DNA of 64,000 nucleotides from Dysgonomonas sp. UBA5412 (GTDB taxonomy: Bacteria; Bacteroidota; Bacteroidia; Bacteroidales; Dysgonomonadaceae): positions 84,735 through 148,734 of the forward strand of contig DHNQ01000019.1 in assembly GCA_002409595.1 (NCBI GenBank). Direction: 5' to 3'. This document shows positions 31,993 through 41,293 of the stretch, in pieces; positions within the stretch are counted from its first letter, which is position 1, and every line of letters begins with the position of its first letter. A program made the position numbers and the translations under genes. The notes below the pieces were generated by a model. The model was not told the origin of the DNA, ran no database searches, and saw nothing but the letters and a program-made list of their open reading frames with translations.

Positions 31993-34900
31993 TCCTGCAA
32001 AAGCGGCAGATGAAATTAAAAAGGAATATATAGGTTACATTAGTACTACATTCCATTTTCGTAATCAAAATCTGCAAAAGAAGTTAGTGGAAGAATTGGA
32101 ACGAACCGTTTCTAACGGTCCTTTCATTGAAATAAAAGACTCATTCAAGTCTGGCAAGACTATTGAAGGATTGATTGAGCAGGGTATTTTATCACCACTT
32201 TTCAAAAATTTAGAAAAAGGTGAAGATTCCAAAAAAAAACTTCAGATTTTTCGTCCCTTGTATTTGCATCAGGAAAAGGCAATTGAGAAAATTGTTTCAG
32301 GAAAAAACGTTGTAGTATCAACTGGAACAGGTAGCGGTAAAACAAATTGCTTTTTGATTCCTGTTATAAACGAATTGCTTCGAGAAAAGGAAAAAGGGAA
32401 ACTAAATGACGGAGTAAGAGCTATTTTTATTTACCCGATGAACGCTTTGGCAAACGACCAAATAAAAGGTTTGCGAGAAATTTTGATGGCTTATCCCGAC
32501 ATTCGTTTTGGAGTTTATAATGGGGGCACCGAAAATAACGAAAAAGATGCTATTAAACTATACGAAACAATGTACGCTAATGAGAAATATCCTGAATTAA
32601 GAAAAAGATTACCTAATGAGGAACTTTCTCGTGATGAAATGAAAAAACGCCCACCTCATATTCTTTTTACAAATTATGCGATGTTGGAACATATGCTTTT
32701 CCGGCCGGGTGATGATACAATTTTTACTAACTCAAATTTCAAATTTGTAGTGTTGGACGAAGCTCACGTTTATGCAGGTGCTACAGGAATAGAAACAGCG
32801 TTTTTGATGGGTAGATTAAAAGGAAGAATAAATGGCGAAAGAAAACCACAATTCATTCTAACTTCTGCAACATTGGGTGATGGTAGCCAAAAAAGTAATG
32901 AAAGAGTTGTTGAATTTGCCGAAAGATTAACAGGTTGCAACTTCACAACGGACGACATAATAACTGCATACCGAGATAATTCGCAGAAATCAGCAACTAC
33001 ATATAAATATCCAATCCAACTTTTTTCAGATTTAGCTGGAGCAACTAAGGACGAGAAAAATTTCCTTGACAATGTTTTAGGTCAGTACAATATTGATTTT
33101 TCTTACATACAAGAAAAAGATGAAGAAAAAAAAGAGGCAGAAATACTATACGATATTCTTTCAACTTCTGATTTGTATGAAAAAATACGGGAATTGAGCA
33201 GGGAATTGGGCGGTTTGATTACACTTGTTCAATTTGCGAATAAACTGGAAATCACTCAACAACAAGCAGTCGCTTTTGTCGCTCTATGCGCTAAAGCAAT
33301 CAAAAATGGCAAACCATTGATTGATATTAGGTATCACTATTTTCTTAAAGCATTAGACGGATGTTATTTATCCCTTGATTATGAAGACAGTTTATCGCTA
33401 ATCCGTAAAGATTATTATAAAATTGATTTCAACAACGAACCTAAAATGTTTGAAATTGCTGTTTGTGAAGATTGTGGGGAAATTGCTATTGTAGGGAAAA
33501 TAGAAAGAGATAATAAATTAGTCAGAGCAAGCGGTTTAGATGATAGAACTTTTTTTCAAATTCATTTCGATGACAATTTATCTAACGAAGAAGACGAAGA
33601 AGATGGGAAAAAGGGAAAAGAAGACATACTATTTTACCTTTGTAAGAACTGCGGTGCAATAGTTGCAGAAGACGAGGCACATAATAATTGGTGTACTTGT
33701 GGAAATACACAAAAAATAAGACTCACAAAATTGAGAAATGATAAATGCCTTAATTGTGACGGAACTCTACGACGTTTTAATATCGGTTATGATGCAGCCA
33801 CCGGTGTTATTGCAACTTCATTATACGAACAAATCCCTGAATACACTTATGATGAAAATACAGAAAAACAGGAAACAATAAATCCCATTTATCAGCAACC
33901 ACACAAGAAAAAAAATAAATCAAAAACCGGAAGTCAATTTCTAATCTTTTCAGATAGCCGTCAAGGTGCTGCAAAATTTGCTTGCTTTTTAAGTGATTCA
34001 TACAAAGAATTCTTACGTAGACGAGGCATTTGGAATGTAGCAACAATGGAAGAAAACAATTTTAAAGATGGACTTGGCATTAGCGACTTCGTTGGACTAC
34101 TTAACAATTACTTTTCAAGTACAAAAATATTTCGTAAAAGTAATTCTGATACAGAACCATTAATCGCTGAAAATCGCCGTAATGCCTGGGTTGCAGTTTT
34201 AAATGAATTGTATAATTGTAATCGTAATACTTCTTTAGTTTCTTTAGGTAAACTGTCATTTGAATATTGTGGAAACAGTAATGATATCATTCAATGGGTT
34301 GTCAATAATTATAAACTTTCTAAAGAAGATGCGAATAATCTTCTAAACTATCTTGCTTTTCAAATTGTGCGCTCTGCAGCTATTATTACTGATAATATGA
34401 ACGATATAAATGATAGTGATAGAGACTATTTGTATTTTACTCCAAGACAAAAAGTAATAACTAAAGTTAAAATTGGTGACAAAAATGATCCTTTGTACGG
34501 TTCACCAGGGTTTCTGCCTACACCATATAGATTGAAAAGCGGTGAGAAAAAATATTACCGTTCCAATAAATTGACTGTTACAAAAAGAATCCTCAATTTA
34601 GACGATGAAAAAGCTGTAAAATTTTTGGAACAATATTGGGATTATTTTTTAATTTCTGATGAAAACGAATATAAACTTCAAACAATAGATGGCAAAGGTT
34701 ATTTTATGCCTGCAAAATTCTTCAAGGCTAAATTTGGTAAAACGGCAACGCTTTGGAAGTGCAAGAAATGCGGAAAAGTTACTCAGTTTAATATAGAAAA
34801 TAACTGTATTCAAATCGGTTGTGATGGCAAATTGGAAAAATTAGATTCTGAAGAATTTTGCAAAGATAATTATTACGCAATGCTTTATCAAAGCGATAAA

Positions 34901-36820
34901 ATAACGCCTTTGTTTGTAAAAGAACATACCGCTCAACTCGCAAAAAAAGATGCCTTGGATTATCAACAACAATTCATACGAAAAGAAATTAATGCTCTAT
35001 CGTGTTCTACTACTTTTGAAATGGGTGTTGATGTCGGTGATTTAGAAACGGTATTTTTACGTAATATTCCGCCTCTCGCGTCAAATTATGCCCAAAGAGT
35101 TGGGCGTGCAGGTAGAAGTATAAACGCAGCCGCCTTTGCTCTGACGTTCGCGAGATTAAGTTCTCACGATTTTACTTTCTTTGACCAACCAAAAGAAATG
35201 ATAAGCGGAGTTATTTATCCGCCAAATTTCAATTTAGATAATGAAAAAATTCTGAAACGACATATTTACGCAGTTGCATTAAGCTCGTTTTTGAAAATCA
35301 AGCCCGAATTATATTCAGGTAATAACGCAAAAGCGTTTATTAATGAAAAGGGGTACGAAGAATTTGTAAATTGGCTTAAATCAGAGCCAAAAGAATTAAC
35401 CGATTTGTTAAAAAACTCAATATCAGGCACAAATCAGCAATTAAAAGACAAGTATATTAATCGCTATGAATGGCTTAATGAATTTTGTGGAGAACAAGGT
35501 TCTTTTTCAAAAATAATAAATGAGTTTGAACAGAATGTAAAGTACTTAGAACAGGAATACAAAAAGGCGATGAAAGCAAATGATGCTGCAACTGCCAGAG
35601 TATTTGAGCGGAAATTAGAAAGATATCAAAAGAACGATTTAATTGATTTTCTTGTTCGTGGAAATATCTTACCAAAATATGGTTTTCCTGTTGATTCTGT
35701 TGAATTGACACAAAATATTGCTTCTCAAAGTTCTAAATCCTTAAATCTTAGTCGTGATTTGGCTGTTGCGATTGCTGAATATGCGCCGTCTTCGGAGATT
35801 GTTGCAGATGGAGGTCTGTATACAAGCCGATATATTCGGAAACCTATCGTAAATAAAAGCGAGATGAGCGATTTTGAAACTGCGTATATTGCAAAATGTC
35901 CTGAATGTGCGAATATCAATTACTCAAATATGCCAATTAGCAAGGAAGATGGCAAACTTTGTGCTATTTGCGAAAAAGAATTGAAATCAAGAGATTTTTA
36001 TAAAAGTATTGAGCCAAGAGCGGGTTTTGTTGCAGAAGAAGATGTCAAAGATGTTCCACTTAGTTCGCAAGAAAGAAAATATAAAACGGAAGCAATTTAC
36101 ATTGGCGACAAAATGGCATTTCCAATAAGTAAATATGAATTTGAAATAGAAAATATAAAATTGGAGGTAGAATCAACTGCAAATGATTCGCTTGTGGTTA
36201 AATCTACCGATTTTTTCTATGTTTGTCCAAAATGTGGATATTCCATTGCAAGTGATGAAATGAGTAAGTTGAAAGAATATGAAGATTATAGAGATGGAGT
36301 CTTACGAATAGAAAACACCAAAAATGGACATAAAAATCCATTCGGTAAAGGTAAATGTAACAATACTTCACTAACAAGATTTTGCTTGCACCACGAATTT
36401 AAAACAGATGTTGCTAAAATTTCTTTTGGTTGCGATACTTCCGACCAAGCTACAATGCTGTCTGTAATGTATGCTTTACTAAATTCTTTTGCCAATGAGC
36501 TTAACATTGAAAGACGAGACATTAAGGCTTGTTTAACATACAAGAGAACTAATGGCAAAATGGAACATAAGATTATCATATATGATGCTGTTCCAGGAGG
36601 AGCAGGGCATTCAAGACGATTTGTAACAGAAGATGGTGCTGTATTAAATGCAGTAATACAACGAGCAGTCAAATCGTTAGAAACTTGTCAGTGCGAACCT
36701 TCTTGTTATCGTTGCTTACGCAGTTATGAAAATCAAAAAATACACGAAATATTAGATAGAGAAAAAGCTTTGAACTTTTTGAAACAATTTACATATAAAC
36801 ATTTTGAGTCAGTTAGTTGA
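31985..36820 (+). CDS. DEAH-box helicase with DUF1998 (DruE-like)
   Basis: The ATG at 31985 lies inside the last codons of the previous gene and gives 1611 residues. Helicase motifs: LYLHQEKAI, Walker A STGTGSGKT (about 112), VVLDEAH (about 258), LTSATLG (about 294) and, much later, CSTTFEMGVDVGDLETV and QRVGRAGRS (about 1038). About 740 residues, including Cys clusters CEDCG, CKNCG, CTCG and CLNC, separate the two helicase lobes. Further Cys pairs are CKKCG, CPEC and CPKCG. The DUF1998 end has YDAVPGGAGHSRRF and CQCEPSCYRCLRSYEN. DUF1998 helicases occur in Druantia, DISARM and Dpd systems and in MrfA repair proteins; size and partner favour Druantia III. Confidence 0.8.
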   Translation: MFNPAKAADEIKKEYIGYISTTFHFRNQNLQKKLVEELERTVSNGPFIEIKDSFKSGKTIEGLIEQGILSPLFKNLEKGEDSKKKLQIFRPLYLHQEKAIEKIVSGKNVVVSTGTGSGKTNCFLIPVINELLREKEKGKLNDGVRAIFIYPMNALANDQIKGLREILMAYPDIRFGVYNGGTENNEKDAIKLYETMYANEKYPELRKRLPNEELSRDEMKKRPPHILFTNYAMLEHMLFRPGDDTIFTNSNFKFVVLDEAHVYAGATGIETAFLMGRLKGRINGERKPQFILTSATLGDGSQKSNERVVEFAERLTGCNFTTDDIITAYRDNSQKSATTYKYPIQLFSDLAGATKDEKNFLDNVLGQYNIDFSYIQEKDEEKKEAEILYDILSTSDLYEKIRELSRELGGLITLVQFANKLEITQQQAVAFVALCAKAIKNGKPLIDIRYHYFLKALDGCYLSLDYEDSLSLIRKDYYKIDFNNEPKMFEIAVCEDCGEIAIVGKIERDNKLVRASGLDDRTFFQIHFDDNLSNEEDEEDGKKGKEDILFYLCKNCGAIVAEDEAHNNWCTCGNTQKIRLTKLRNDKCLNCDGTLRRFNIGYDAATGVIATSLYEQIPEYTYDENTEKQETINPIYQQPHKKKNKSKTGSQFLIFSDSRQGAAKFACFLSDSYKEFLRRRGIWNVATMEENNFKDGLGISDFVGLLNNYFSSTKIFRKSNSDTEPLIAENRRNAWVAVLNELYNCNRNTSLVSLGKLSFEYCGNSNDIIQWVVNNYKLSKEDANNLLNYLAFQIVRSAAIITDNMNDINDSDRDYLYFTPRQKVITKVKIGDKNDPLYGSPGFLPTPYRLKSGEKKYYRSNKLTVTKRILNLDDEKAVKFLEQYWDYFLISDENEYKLQTIDGKGYFMPAKFFKAKFGKTATLWKCKKCGKVTQFNIENNCIQIGCDGKLEKLDSEEFCKDNYYAMLYQSDKITPLFVKEHTAQLAKKDALDYQQQFIRKEINALSCSTTFEMGVDVGDLETVFLRNIPPLASNYAQRVGRAGRSINAAAFALTFARLSSHDFTFFDQPKEMISGVIYPPNFNLDNEKILKRHIYAVALSSFLKIKPELYSGNNAKAFINEKGYEEFVNWLKSEPKELTDLLKNSISGTNQQLKDKYINRYEWLNEFCGEQGSFSKIINEFEQNVKYLEQEYKKAMKANDAATARVFERKLERYQKNDLIDFLVRGNILPKYGFPVDSVELTQNIASQSSKSLNLSRDLAVAIAEYAPSSEIVADGGLYTSRYIRKPIVNKSEMSDFETAYIAKCPECANINYSNMPISKEDGKLCAICEKELKSRDFYKSIEPRAGFVAEEDVKDVPLSSQERKYKTEAIYIGDKMAFPISKYEFEIENIKLEVESTANDSLVVKSTDFFYVCPKCGYSIASDEMSKLKEYEDYRDGVLRIENTKNGHKNPFGKGKCNNTSLTRFCLHHEFKTDVAKISFGCDTSDQATMLSVMYALLNSFANELNIERRDIKACLTYKRTNGKMEHKIIIYDAVPGGAGHSRRFVTEDGAVLNAVIQRAVKSLETCQCEPSCYRCLRSYENQKIHEILDREKALNFLKQFTYKHFESVS

Positions 36821-36906
36821 TTTGGCTGGTGCAATTCGAGTGCCTTTTTGATTTTGTCTAACACTTGGGGCAGCAGATTTTTTTCAAATATTTTTCCAAC
36901 TTCCAT

Positions 36907-36930
36907 AAAATGCGGACAAATTGCGGACAC
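36907..36930. repeat. Right end-proximal integrase-site repeat
   Basis: A direct repeat (22/24 identical) of 19083-19106, with two TGCGGACA units, 58 bp inside attR. It is a candidate recombinase arm site. Confidence 0.55.
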
Positions 36931-36944
36931 GTAATATGAAACAA

Positions 36945-36981
36945 AAACGCTAAATCTTTATTATTAAAAGATTTAGCGTTT
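36945..36981 (-). terminator. Terminator downstream of tRNA-Leu, supplied by the island
   Basis: A 15-bp perfect stem (AAACGCTAAATCTTT / AAAGATTTAGCGTTT) with a 7-nt loop. It lies just inside the island, 9 bp past the tRNA 3' end on the minus strand. Confidence 0.7.
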
Positions 36982-36987
36982 GTAAAA

Positions 36988-37002
36988 AGTACCCAGAGCC
37001 GG
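36988..37002. other. Right attachment repeat (attR) of the island
   Basis: An exact copy of the 15 bases at 18945-18959, covering the acceptor 3' strand and the start of the T arm of tRNA-Leu. Similarity ends at 37003. Confidence 0.85.
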
Positions 37003-37073
37003 GATCGAACCGGCATGGAAGTGAATCCACTGGTGTTTGAGACCAGCGCGTCTACCAATTCCGCCATCTGGGC
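36990..37073 (-). tRNA. tRNA-Leu (anticodon CAA)
   Basis: An 84-nt cloverleaf on the minus strand. The acceptor stem is GCCCAGA / TCTGGGT with discriminator A; the D arm contains GGTAGACGC. The anticodon stem-loop is CTGGT-CTCAAAC-ACCAG, anticodon CAA. A long variable arm and T arm GGTTCGATCC follow. CCA is not encoded. The 3' end serves as the integration target of the island, which restored an intact gene. Confidence 0.95.
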
Positions 37074-37175
37074 TTATGCGATGCAAAAGTACATAATATT
37101 TTCATATATCAAAATAAAGTATAACTTTTTTTAAAAATCAAAATATATTTTCTTATCTCCATTGTAACAATTCGT

Positions 37176-37206
37176 TTTGTTTGTACATTCGCATAATGTA
37201 ACTTTG
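37176..37206 (+). promoter_or_regulatory. Promoter of the manC-like gene (TTTG -33, TAACTTTG -7)
   Basis: TTTG at 37176-37179 and TAACTTTG at 37199-37206 are 19 bp apart, the best match to the full Bacteroidota promoter in this window. The ATG is at 37226. Confidence 0.7.
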
Positions 37207-37225
37207 CTCCAAACTATAAATAAAT

Positions 37226-38308
37226 ATGGATAATAAGAATAATTATTGTGTAATAATGAGTGGCGGTATAGGTAGCCGATTTTGGCCTTTTAGCAGAGAA
37301 GCCAGACCTAAACAGTTTTTAGACTTCTTTGGAACAGGACGCTCTTTATTGCAACTAACAGTCGACAGATTTAAGAAAATTCTACCGATTGAAAATATCT
37401 ATATTGTCACGAACAAAGAGTATGCACAATTAGTAATAGATGAATTACCGGAATTAGATTCAAGCCAAATACTACTAGAGCCAATGCGTAGGAATACAGC
37501 ACCATGTATCGCATTTGCATCTTATCATATACAGTCTTTCAATCCTGAGGCAAATATAGTGGTAGCGCCATCAGATCATTTGATATTAAAAGAAGACGAG
37601 TTCGTTTCTGTCATCCAGAAATCTTTAGAGTTTGTAAAAAAACACGATACACTATTAACCTTAGGTATACAGCCAAGTCGTCCTGAGACAGGTTACGGTT
37701 ACATCCAGATTGGAGATGAAAAACTGGAGGATATAACAAAAGTCAAAGTCTTTACAGAAAAGCCGAATATTGAACTGGCTAAGGTTTTCTTCGAAAGTGG
37801 AGAATTTCTATGGAACTCAGGGATATTTGTTTGGAACATTAAGACTATATTAAACGCTTTTCACAAATACCTGCCTGAAATAACGAATCGTTTTGATCAA
37901 GGATTAGATAAATTTGGCATATCAGAGGAAAAATCTTTTATTGAAGAAAATTTTCCTTTTTGCCCTAATATATCCATTGATTATGGTATAATGGAGAAAG
38001 CTGACAACGTATACGTACAAGCAGCAAATTTCGGTTGGTCAGATCTTGGAACATGGGGTTCGCTATATGAAATCTCAGAGAAAGATGAGAATGCCAATGC
38101 TACTCTCATTGCGGAAACACTGTTTTTTGACAGTTCAGAAAATGTAGTTACTTTACCTGCGGATAAGTTAGCCGTAATACAGGGATTAGACGGCTATATA
38201 GTAGCAGAAGCAGACGGAGTATTGTTAATCTGCAAAAAAGAGGAAGAACAGCGCATCAAGCAATTTGTTGCCGATGTGAAATTCAAATATGGAGAAAAAT
38301 ATATTTAA
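37226..38308 (+). CDS. manC: Mannose-1-phosphate guanylyltransferase
   Basis: A 360-residue protein with the nucleotidyltransferase signature MSGGIGSRFWPFSREARPKQFLDF at the N-terminus, the FTEKPN mannose-1-P loop and the substrate region EFLWNSGIFVWN. It makes GDP-mannose from mannose-1-P and GTP for glycan and capsule synthesis. It has the short single-domain form without the C-terminal phosphomannose isomerase cupin. It is probably co-transcribed with ahcY, 15 bp downstream. Confidence 0.93.
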   Translation: MDNKNNYCVIMSGGIGSRFWPFSREARPKQFLDFFGTGRSLLQLTVDRFKKILPIENIYIVTNKEYAQLVIDELPELDSSQILLEPMRRNTAPCIAFASYHIQSFNPEANIVVAPSDHLILKEDEFVSVIQKSLEFVKKHDTLLTLGIQPSRPETGYGYIQIGDEKLEDITKVKVFTEKPNIELAKVFFESGEFLWNSGIFVWNIKTILNAFHKYLPEITNRFDQGLDKFGISEEKSFIEENFPFCPNISIDYGIMEKADNVYVQAANFGWSDLGTWGSLYEISEKDENANATLIAETLFFDSSENVVTLPADKLAVIQGLDGYIVAEADGVLLICKKEEEQRIKQFVADVKFKYGEKYI

Positions 38309-38323
38309 ACTGAACTTAAAAAT

Positions 38324-39742
38324 ATGAACAAACAACTTATACCAAATCTTCCCTATCTAGTTGCAGACATTACATTAGCAGACTTCGGACGTAAGGAGAT
38401 TGAAATTGGAGAACATGAGATGCCAGGGTTGATGGCTTTACGTAGAAAATACGGCACATCAAAACCACTTAAAGGCGCACGTATCATGGGATCTTTACAT
38501 ATGACGATACAAACAGCCGTTTTAATAGAAACATTAAAAGAACTAGGAGCGGATATACGTTGGTGTAGCTGCAATATTTTCTCCACTCAAGACCATGCAG
38601 CAGCAGCTATTGCCGCAGCAGGAATTCCTGTTTTTGCATGGAAAGGAGAAACTTTAGAAGAATATTGGTGGTGTACAGAGCAAGCCTTGAGTTTTCCTGA
38701 TGGGAAAGGACCAAATCTGATAGTAGATGATGGCGGAGATGCTACACTTCTTATACATTGGGGTTATAAAGCCGAAGAAAAACCCGACTTTTTAGACAGG
38801 AAAGGATCTAATCACGAAGAACAAGTAATACTAGATACTTTATCACGTATTTTAAAAGAAGATAATAATCGCTGGCATCGTACAGTTGCCGAATGGAAAG
38901 GTGTTTCTGAAGAAACTACAACCGGAGTACATAGGCTATACCAAATGATGGAACGAGGCGAATTGCTTATTCCTGCTATCAATGTAAATGACTCTGTAAC
39001 CAAATCTAAGTTCGATAATTTATATGGTTGCCGTGAATCTTTAGCTGATGGCATTAAGCGTGCAACGGATGTGATGATTGCAGGAAAAACTGCTGTAGTT
39101 GCAGGATATGGAGATGTAGGAAAAGGATGCTCACACTCATTACGTTCTTATGGCGCTCGTGTGATTGTTACAGAAATAGATCCAATATGCGCTCTCCAGG
39201 CAGCTATGGAAGGCTTTGAGGTTACTACAATGGAAGAAGCTGTAAAAGAAGGCAATATCTTTGTTACAACTACGGGTAATAAAGATATCATCACCATAGA
39301 GCACATGGCTCGCATGAAAGACCAAGCTATTGTATGTAATATCGGACACTTTGATAACGAAATACAAGTAGATAAGCTGAAAAACTATCCTAGTATAAAA
39401 CATGTCAATATAAAACCACAGGTAGATAAATATATATTCCCTGAGGGACATGCTATTTTCCTTTTGGCAGAAGGGCGATTAGTAAATCTGGGATGTGCCA
39501 CAGGACATCCGTCATTCGTAATGAGTAATTCATTTACAAATCAAACTTTGGCGCAAATAGAGTTATGGCTTAACGATTATGCTGTAAATGTATATCGCCT
39601 GCCAAAACATCTTGATGAAGAAGTTGCTCGTTTACACCTTGAACAGATTGGTGTGAAACTTAGTAAATTGACTCAAGAGCAAGCTGATTACTTAGGTGTA
39701 CCAGTTGACGGTCCATTCAAACCGGATCATTACAGATATTAA
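38324..39742 (+). CDS. ahcY: Adenosylhomocysteinase (S-adenosylhomocysteine hydrolase)
   Basis: A 472-residue, full-length enzyme. It has the Bacteroidota N-terminus ([25 protein letters not shown]), the substrate segment [14 protein letters not shown], the NAD-binding [14 protein letters not shown] and the C-terminal KPDHYRY end that reaches into the neighbouring subunit. It splits S-adenosylhomocysteine to adenosine and homocysteine, relieving methyltransferase inhibition. A very strong terminator follows. Confidence 0.97.
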   Translation: MNKQLIPNLPYLVADITLADFGRKEIEIGEHEMPGLMALRRKYGTSKPLKGARIMGSLHMTIQTAVLIETLKELGADIRWCSCNIFSTQDHAAAAIAAAGIPVFAWKGETLEEYWWCTEQALSFPDGKGPNLIVDDGGDATLLIHWGYKAEEKPDFLDRKGSNHEEQVILDTLSRILKEDNNRWHRTVAEWKGVSEETTTGVHRLYQMMERGELLIPAINVNDSVTKSKFDNLYGCRESLADGIKRATDVMIAGKTAVVAGYGDVGKGCSHSLRSYGARVIVTEIDPICALQAAMEGFEVTTMEEAVKEGNIFVTTTGNKDIITIEHMARMKDQAIVCNIGHFDNEIQVDKLKNYPSIKHVNIKPQVDKYIFPEGHAIFLLAEGRLVNLGCATGHPSFVMSNSFTNQTLAQIELWLNDYAVNVYRLPKHLDEEVARLHLEQIGVKLSKLTQEQADYLGVPVDGPFKPDHYRY

Positions 39743-39754
39743 GCATAGATCAAT

Positions 39755-39814
39755 AAATCTAAATAAGAAAGAGGCTGATATTATATAATATCAGCCTCTT
39801 TCTTATTTAGATTT
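39755..39814. terminator. 60-nt perfect palindrome, bidirectional terminator
   Basis: A perfectly self-complementary 60-nt sequence (stem of at least 28 bp) centred at 39784/39785, between the convergent ahcY and DUF418 genes. It contains the GAGGCTGATA/TATCAGCCTC core and T-runs on both strands. Confidence 0.9.
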
Positions 39815-39818
39815 TATC

Positions 39819-41024
39819 CTATTTCCGTCTAAAAGGAATTGGTTTAAACCATGTAGCTACACGCCATACCCACTCGATAGGACCGTAATAATATCTTTTC
39901 ATCCACCAGTTACTGAATATCATTTGAATAGTAAAAATAAACAAGCCTAGCAGAAAACATTGCAAGAAAGTTAAATGCACAGCTAGATTTGCCCCAAATC
40001 CATAAAACAATGGGACTCCCACAAAAGATTGTGTCATATAATTAGTAACACTCATTCGTCCTACGGGAGCCAGCTTATCCATCTTACTTCTAAGTCCGGT
40101 TTTATAATACAGAAGAATAAACCCTGAGATATAAATCATCATTTGGAATAAATTTGAATACAATTTAAACAAAGTGGTTCCAACCTGAAGTGCAAAACCC
40201 TCAATACCCCAATGCGGCAACATCAAAAGTATAGTATAAAAGACAGCAAAGAATATAATACTATACGGCAATACTTTAGAGCTGTATTTTACCATTGCAC
40301 TTTCACTTTTGTGGATGCCATGACGTCCGATCAACAAACCTATAATGAACAAACCTATCAATTGAGGGTAACGAGCATAGTTAAACACCCATAGCAGTTT
40401 TGCAACCAAGCCTTTCCAAAGATTAAACTCAAGGACATCTTTTAAAGAACCATCTTTAAATACGACAGCACATTCAGCATACAATTGATCCATATACACA
40501 ACTGCACTACTCGGTTCATTCGGAGTATCACCACCCAATAGAGATATAAAGCTAATCACGTCCGGTATTTGAAGGAATAAAAGTATACTCAAAACAATTA
40601 ACCACTTAGTCGGAACTTTATAAAGAGGAATCAAAACGACTCCAAGCAAAGCATATACTACGAAGAATTCGCCCATATAAACTAATCCATTCAGATATCC
40701 CAATCCTAATAACAATACTAATCGCCATAAAAAGCGAAGACGAAAATCAACTCCTTTATCTGCTTGCGAATCCATTTGCATAAAAAAGCTAAGACCAAAA
40801 AGCAGGGAAAAAATGGCATACGCTTTTCCAGCAAACAAAAAAGAAATAACAGCGAAAACTCCATTGTCAATACTTTGCCAAAAAGGAGAGTCTAATTGAG
40901 GAATAATCATAATATCAAAATGTTCCAGACAATGGAACATAAGGATACCAAATAAAGCAAATCCACGTAAAGCGTCAATTGACTGAATCCGCTTTTTGGG
41001 AATAATTGTAGTGTCTTGTTTCAT
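39819..41024 (-). CDS. DUF418 domain membrane protein (YeiB family)
   Basis: A 401-residue protein with about ten membrane helices. It begins with the family signature RIQSIDALRGFALFGILMFHCLEHF. The DUF418 part ends with GRMSVTNYMTQSFVGVPLFYGFG and YGPIEWVWRVATWFKP. Relatives include YeiB and acyltransferase-like membrane proteins, function unknown. It is monocistronic, with a -7 box at 41072-41079. Confidence 0.92.
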   Translation of the reverse strand: MKQDTTIIPKKRIQSIDALRGFALFGILMFHCLEHFDIMIIPQLDSPFWQSIDNGVFAVISFLFAGKAYAIFSLLFGLSFFMQMDSQADKGVDFRLRFLWRLVLLLGLGYLNGLVYMGEFFVVYALLGVVLIPLYKVPTKWLIVLSILLFLQIPDVISFISLLGGDTPNEPSSAVVYMDQLYAECAVVFKDGSLKDVLEFNLWKGLVAKLLWVFNYARYPQLIGLFIIGLLIGRHGIHKSESAMVKYSSKVLPYSIIFFAVFYTILLMLPHWGIEGFALQVGTTLFKLYSNLFQMMIYISGFILLYYKTGLRSKMDKLAPVGRMSVTNYMTQSFVGVPLFYGFGANLAVHLTFLQCFLLGLFIFTIQMIFSNWWMKRYYYGPIEWVWRVATWFKPIPFRRK

Positions 41025-41071
41025 GATAGTAATAAAGGTCTGTTAGTATAATAATGAGAAATAAACTGTTG

Positions 41072-41079
41072 CAAAGATA
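41072..41079 (-). promoter_or_regulatory. -7 box of the DUF418 gene
   Basis: TATCTTTG on the minus strand (CAAAGATA on plus), about 48 bases before the ATG at 41024. Confidence 0.55.
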
Positions 41080-41206
41080 CCCCTCGCTATTTCAATCATT
41101 AGCTTCTATCTGATCAGAAAACACAAAAAGCCGATCATTGTGGATTAAAAAATCTTATAATAAAGGATTAATCAAAACAGAAATCTCAAAGAAATAAGTT
41201 TTTATG

Positions 41207-41214
41207 TATATTTG
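41207..41214 (+). promoter_or_regulatory. -7 box of the dapB-lepB operon (TATATTTG)
   Basis: A TAnnTTTG match 80 bases before the dapB ATG at 41294, leaving a leader of about 70 nt. Confidence 0.5.
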
Positions 41215-41293
41215 TAAACTTTAGTACAGGATAATATTTCGATAATAAAAATAAATAACAAACAGGTCGGAGACCTTAACTTGTCTGTCAAAT

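Larger units (their letters stand above)
18945..37002 (+). mobile_element. Integrative and mobilizable element in tRNA-Leu(CAA), about 18.06 kb
   Basis: The element is bounded by 15-bp direct repeats, with the right copy inside tRNA-Leu. The integrase gene lies next to attL. The contents are integrase, excisionase-like HTH, replication primases, MobC/relaxase/accessory Mob, a candidate oriT and cargo (DUF4209-like, AlbA_2, DruH-DruE-like). There are no Tra/VirB4/coupling-protein genes, so transfer would depend on a helper element. Near-identical 24-bp repeats lie just inside both ends. Confidence 0.85.

Noticed and set aside
29194..36820. DISARM, Dpd or Hachiman assignment for the DUF1998 helicase operon
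   Set aside because: No methyltransferase, PLD-domain, queuosine-type or other obligatory partner genes of DISARM or Dpd are present, and the helicase carries DUF1998 with a very long inter-lobe insertion unlike Hachiman.
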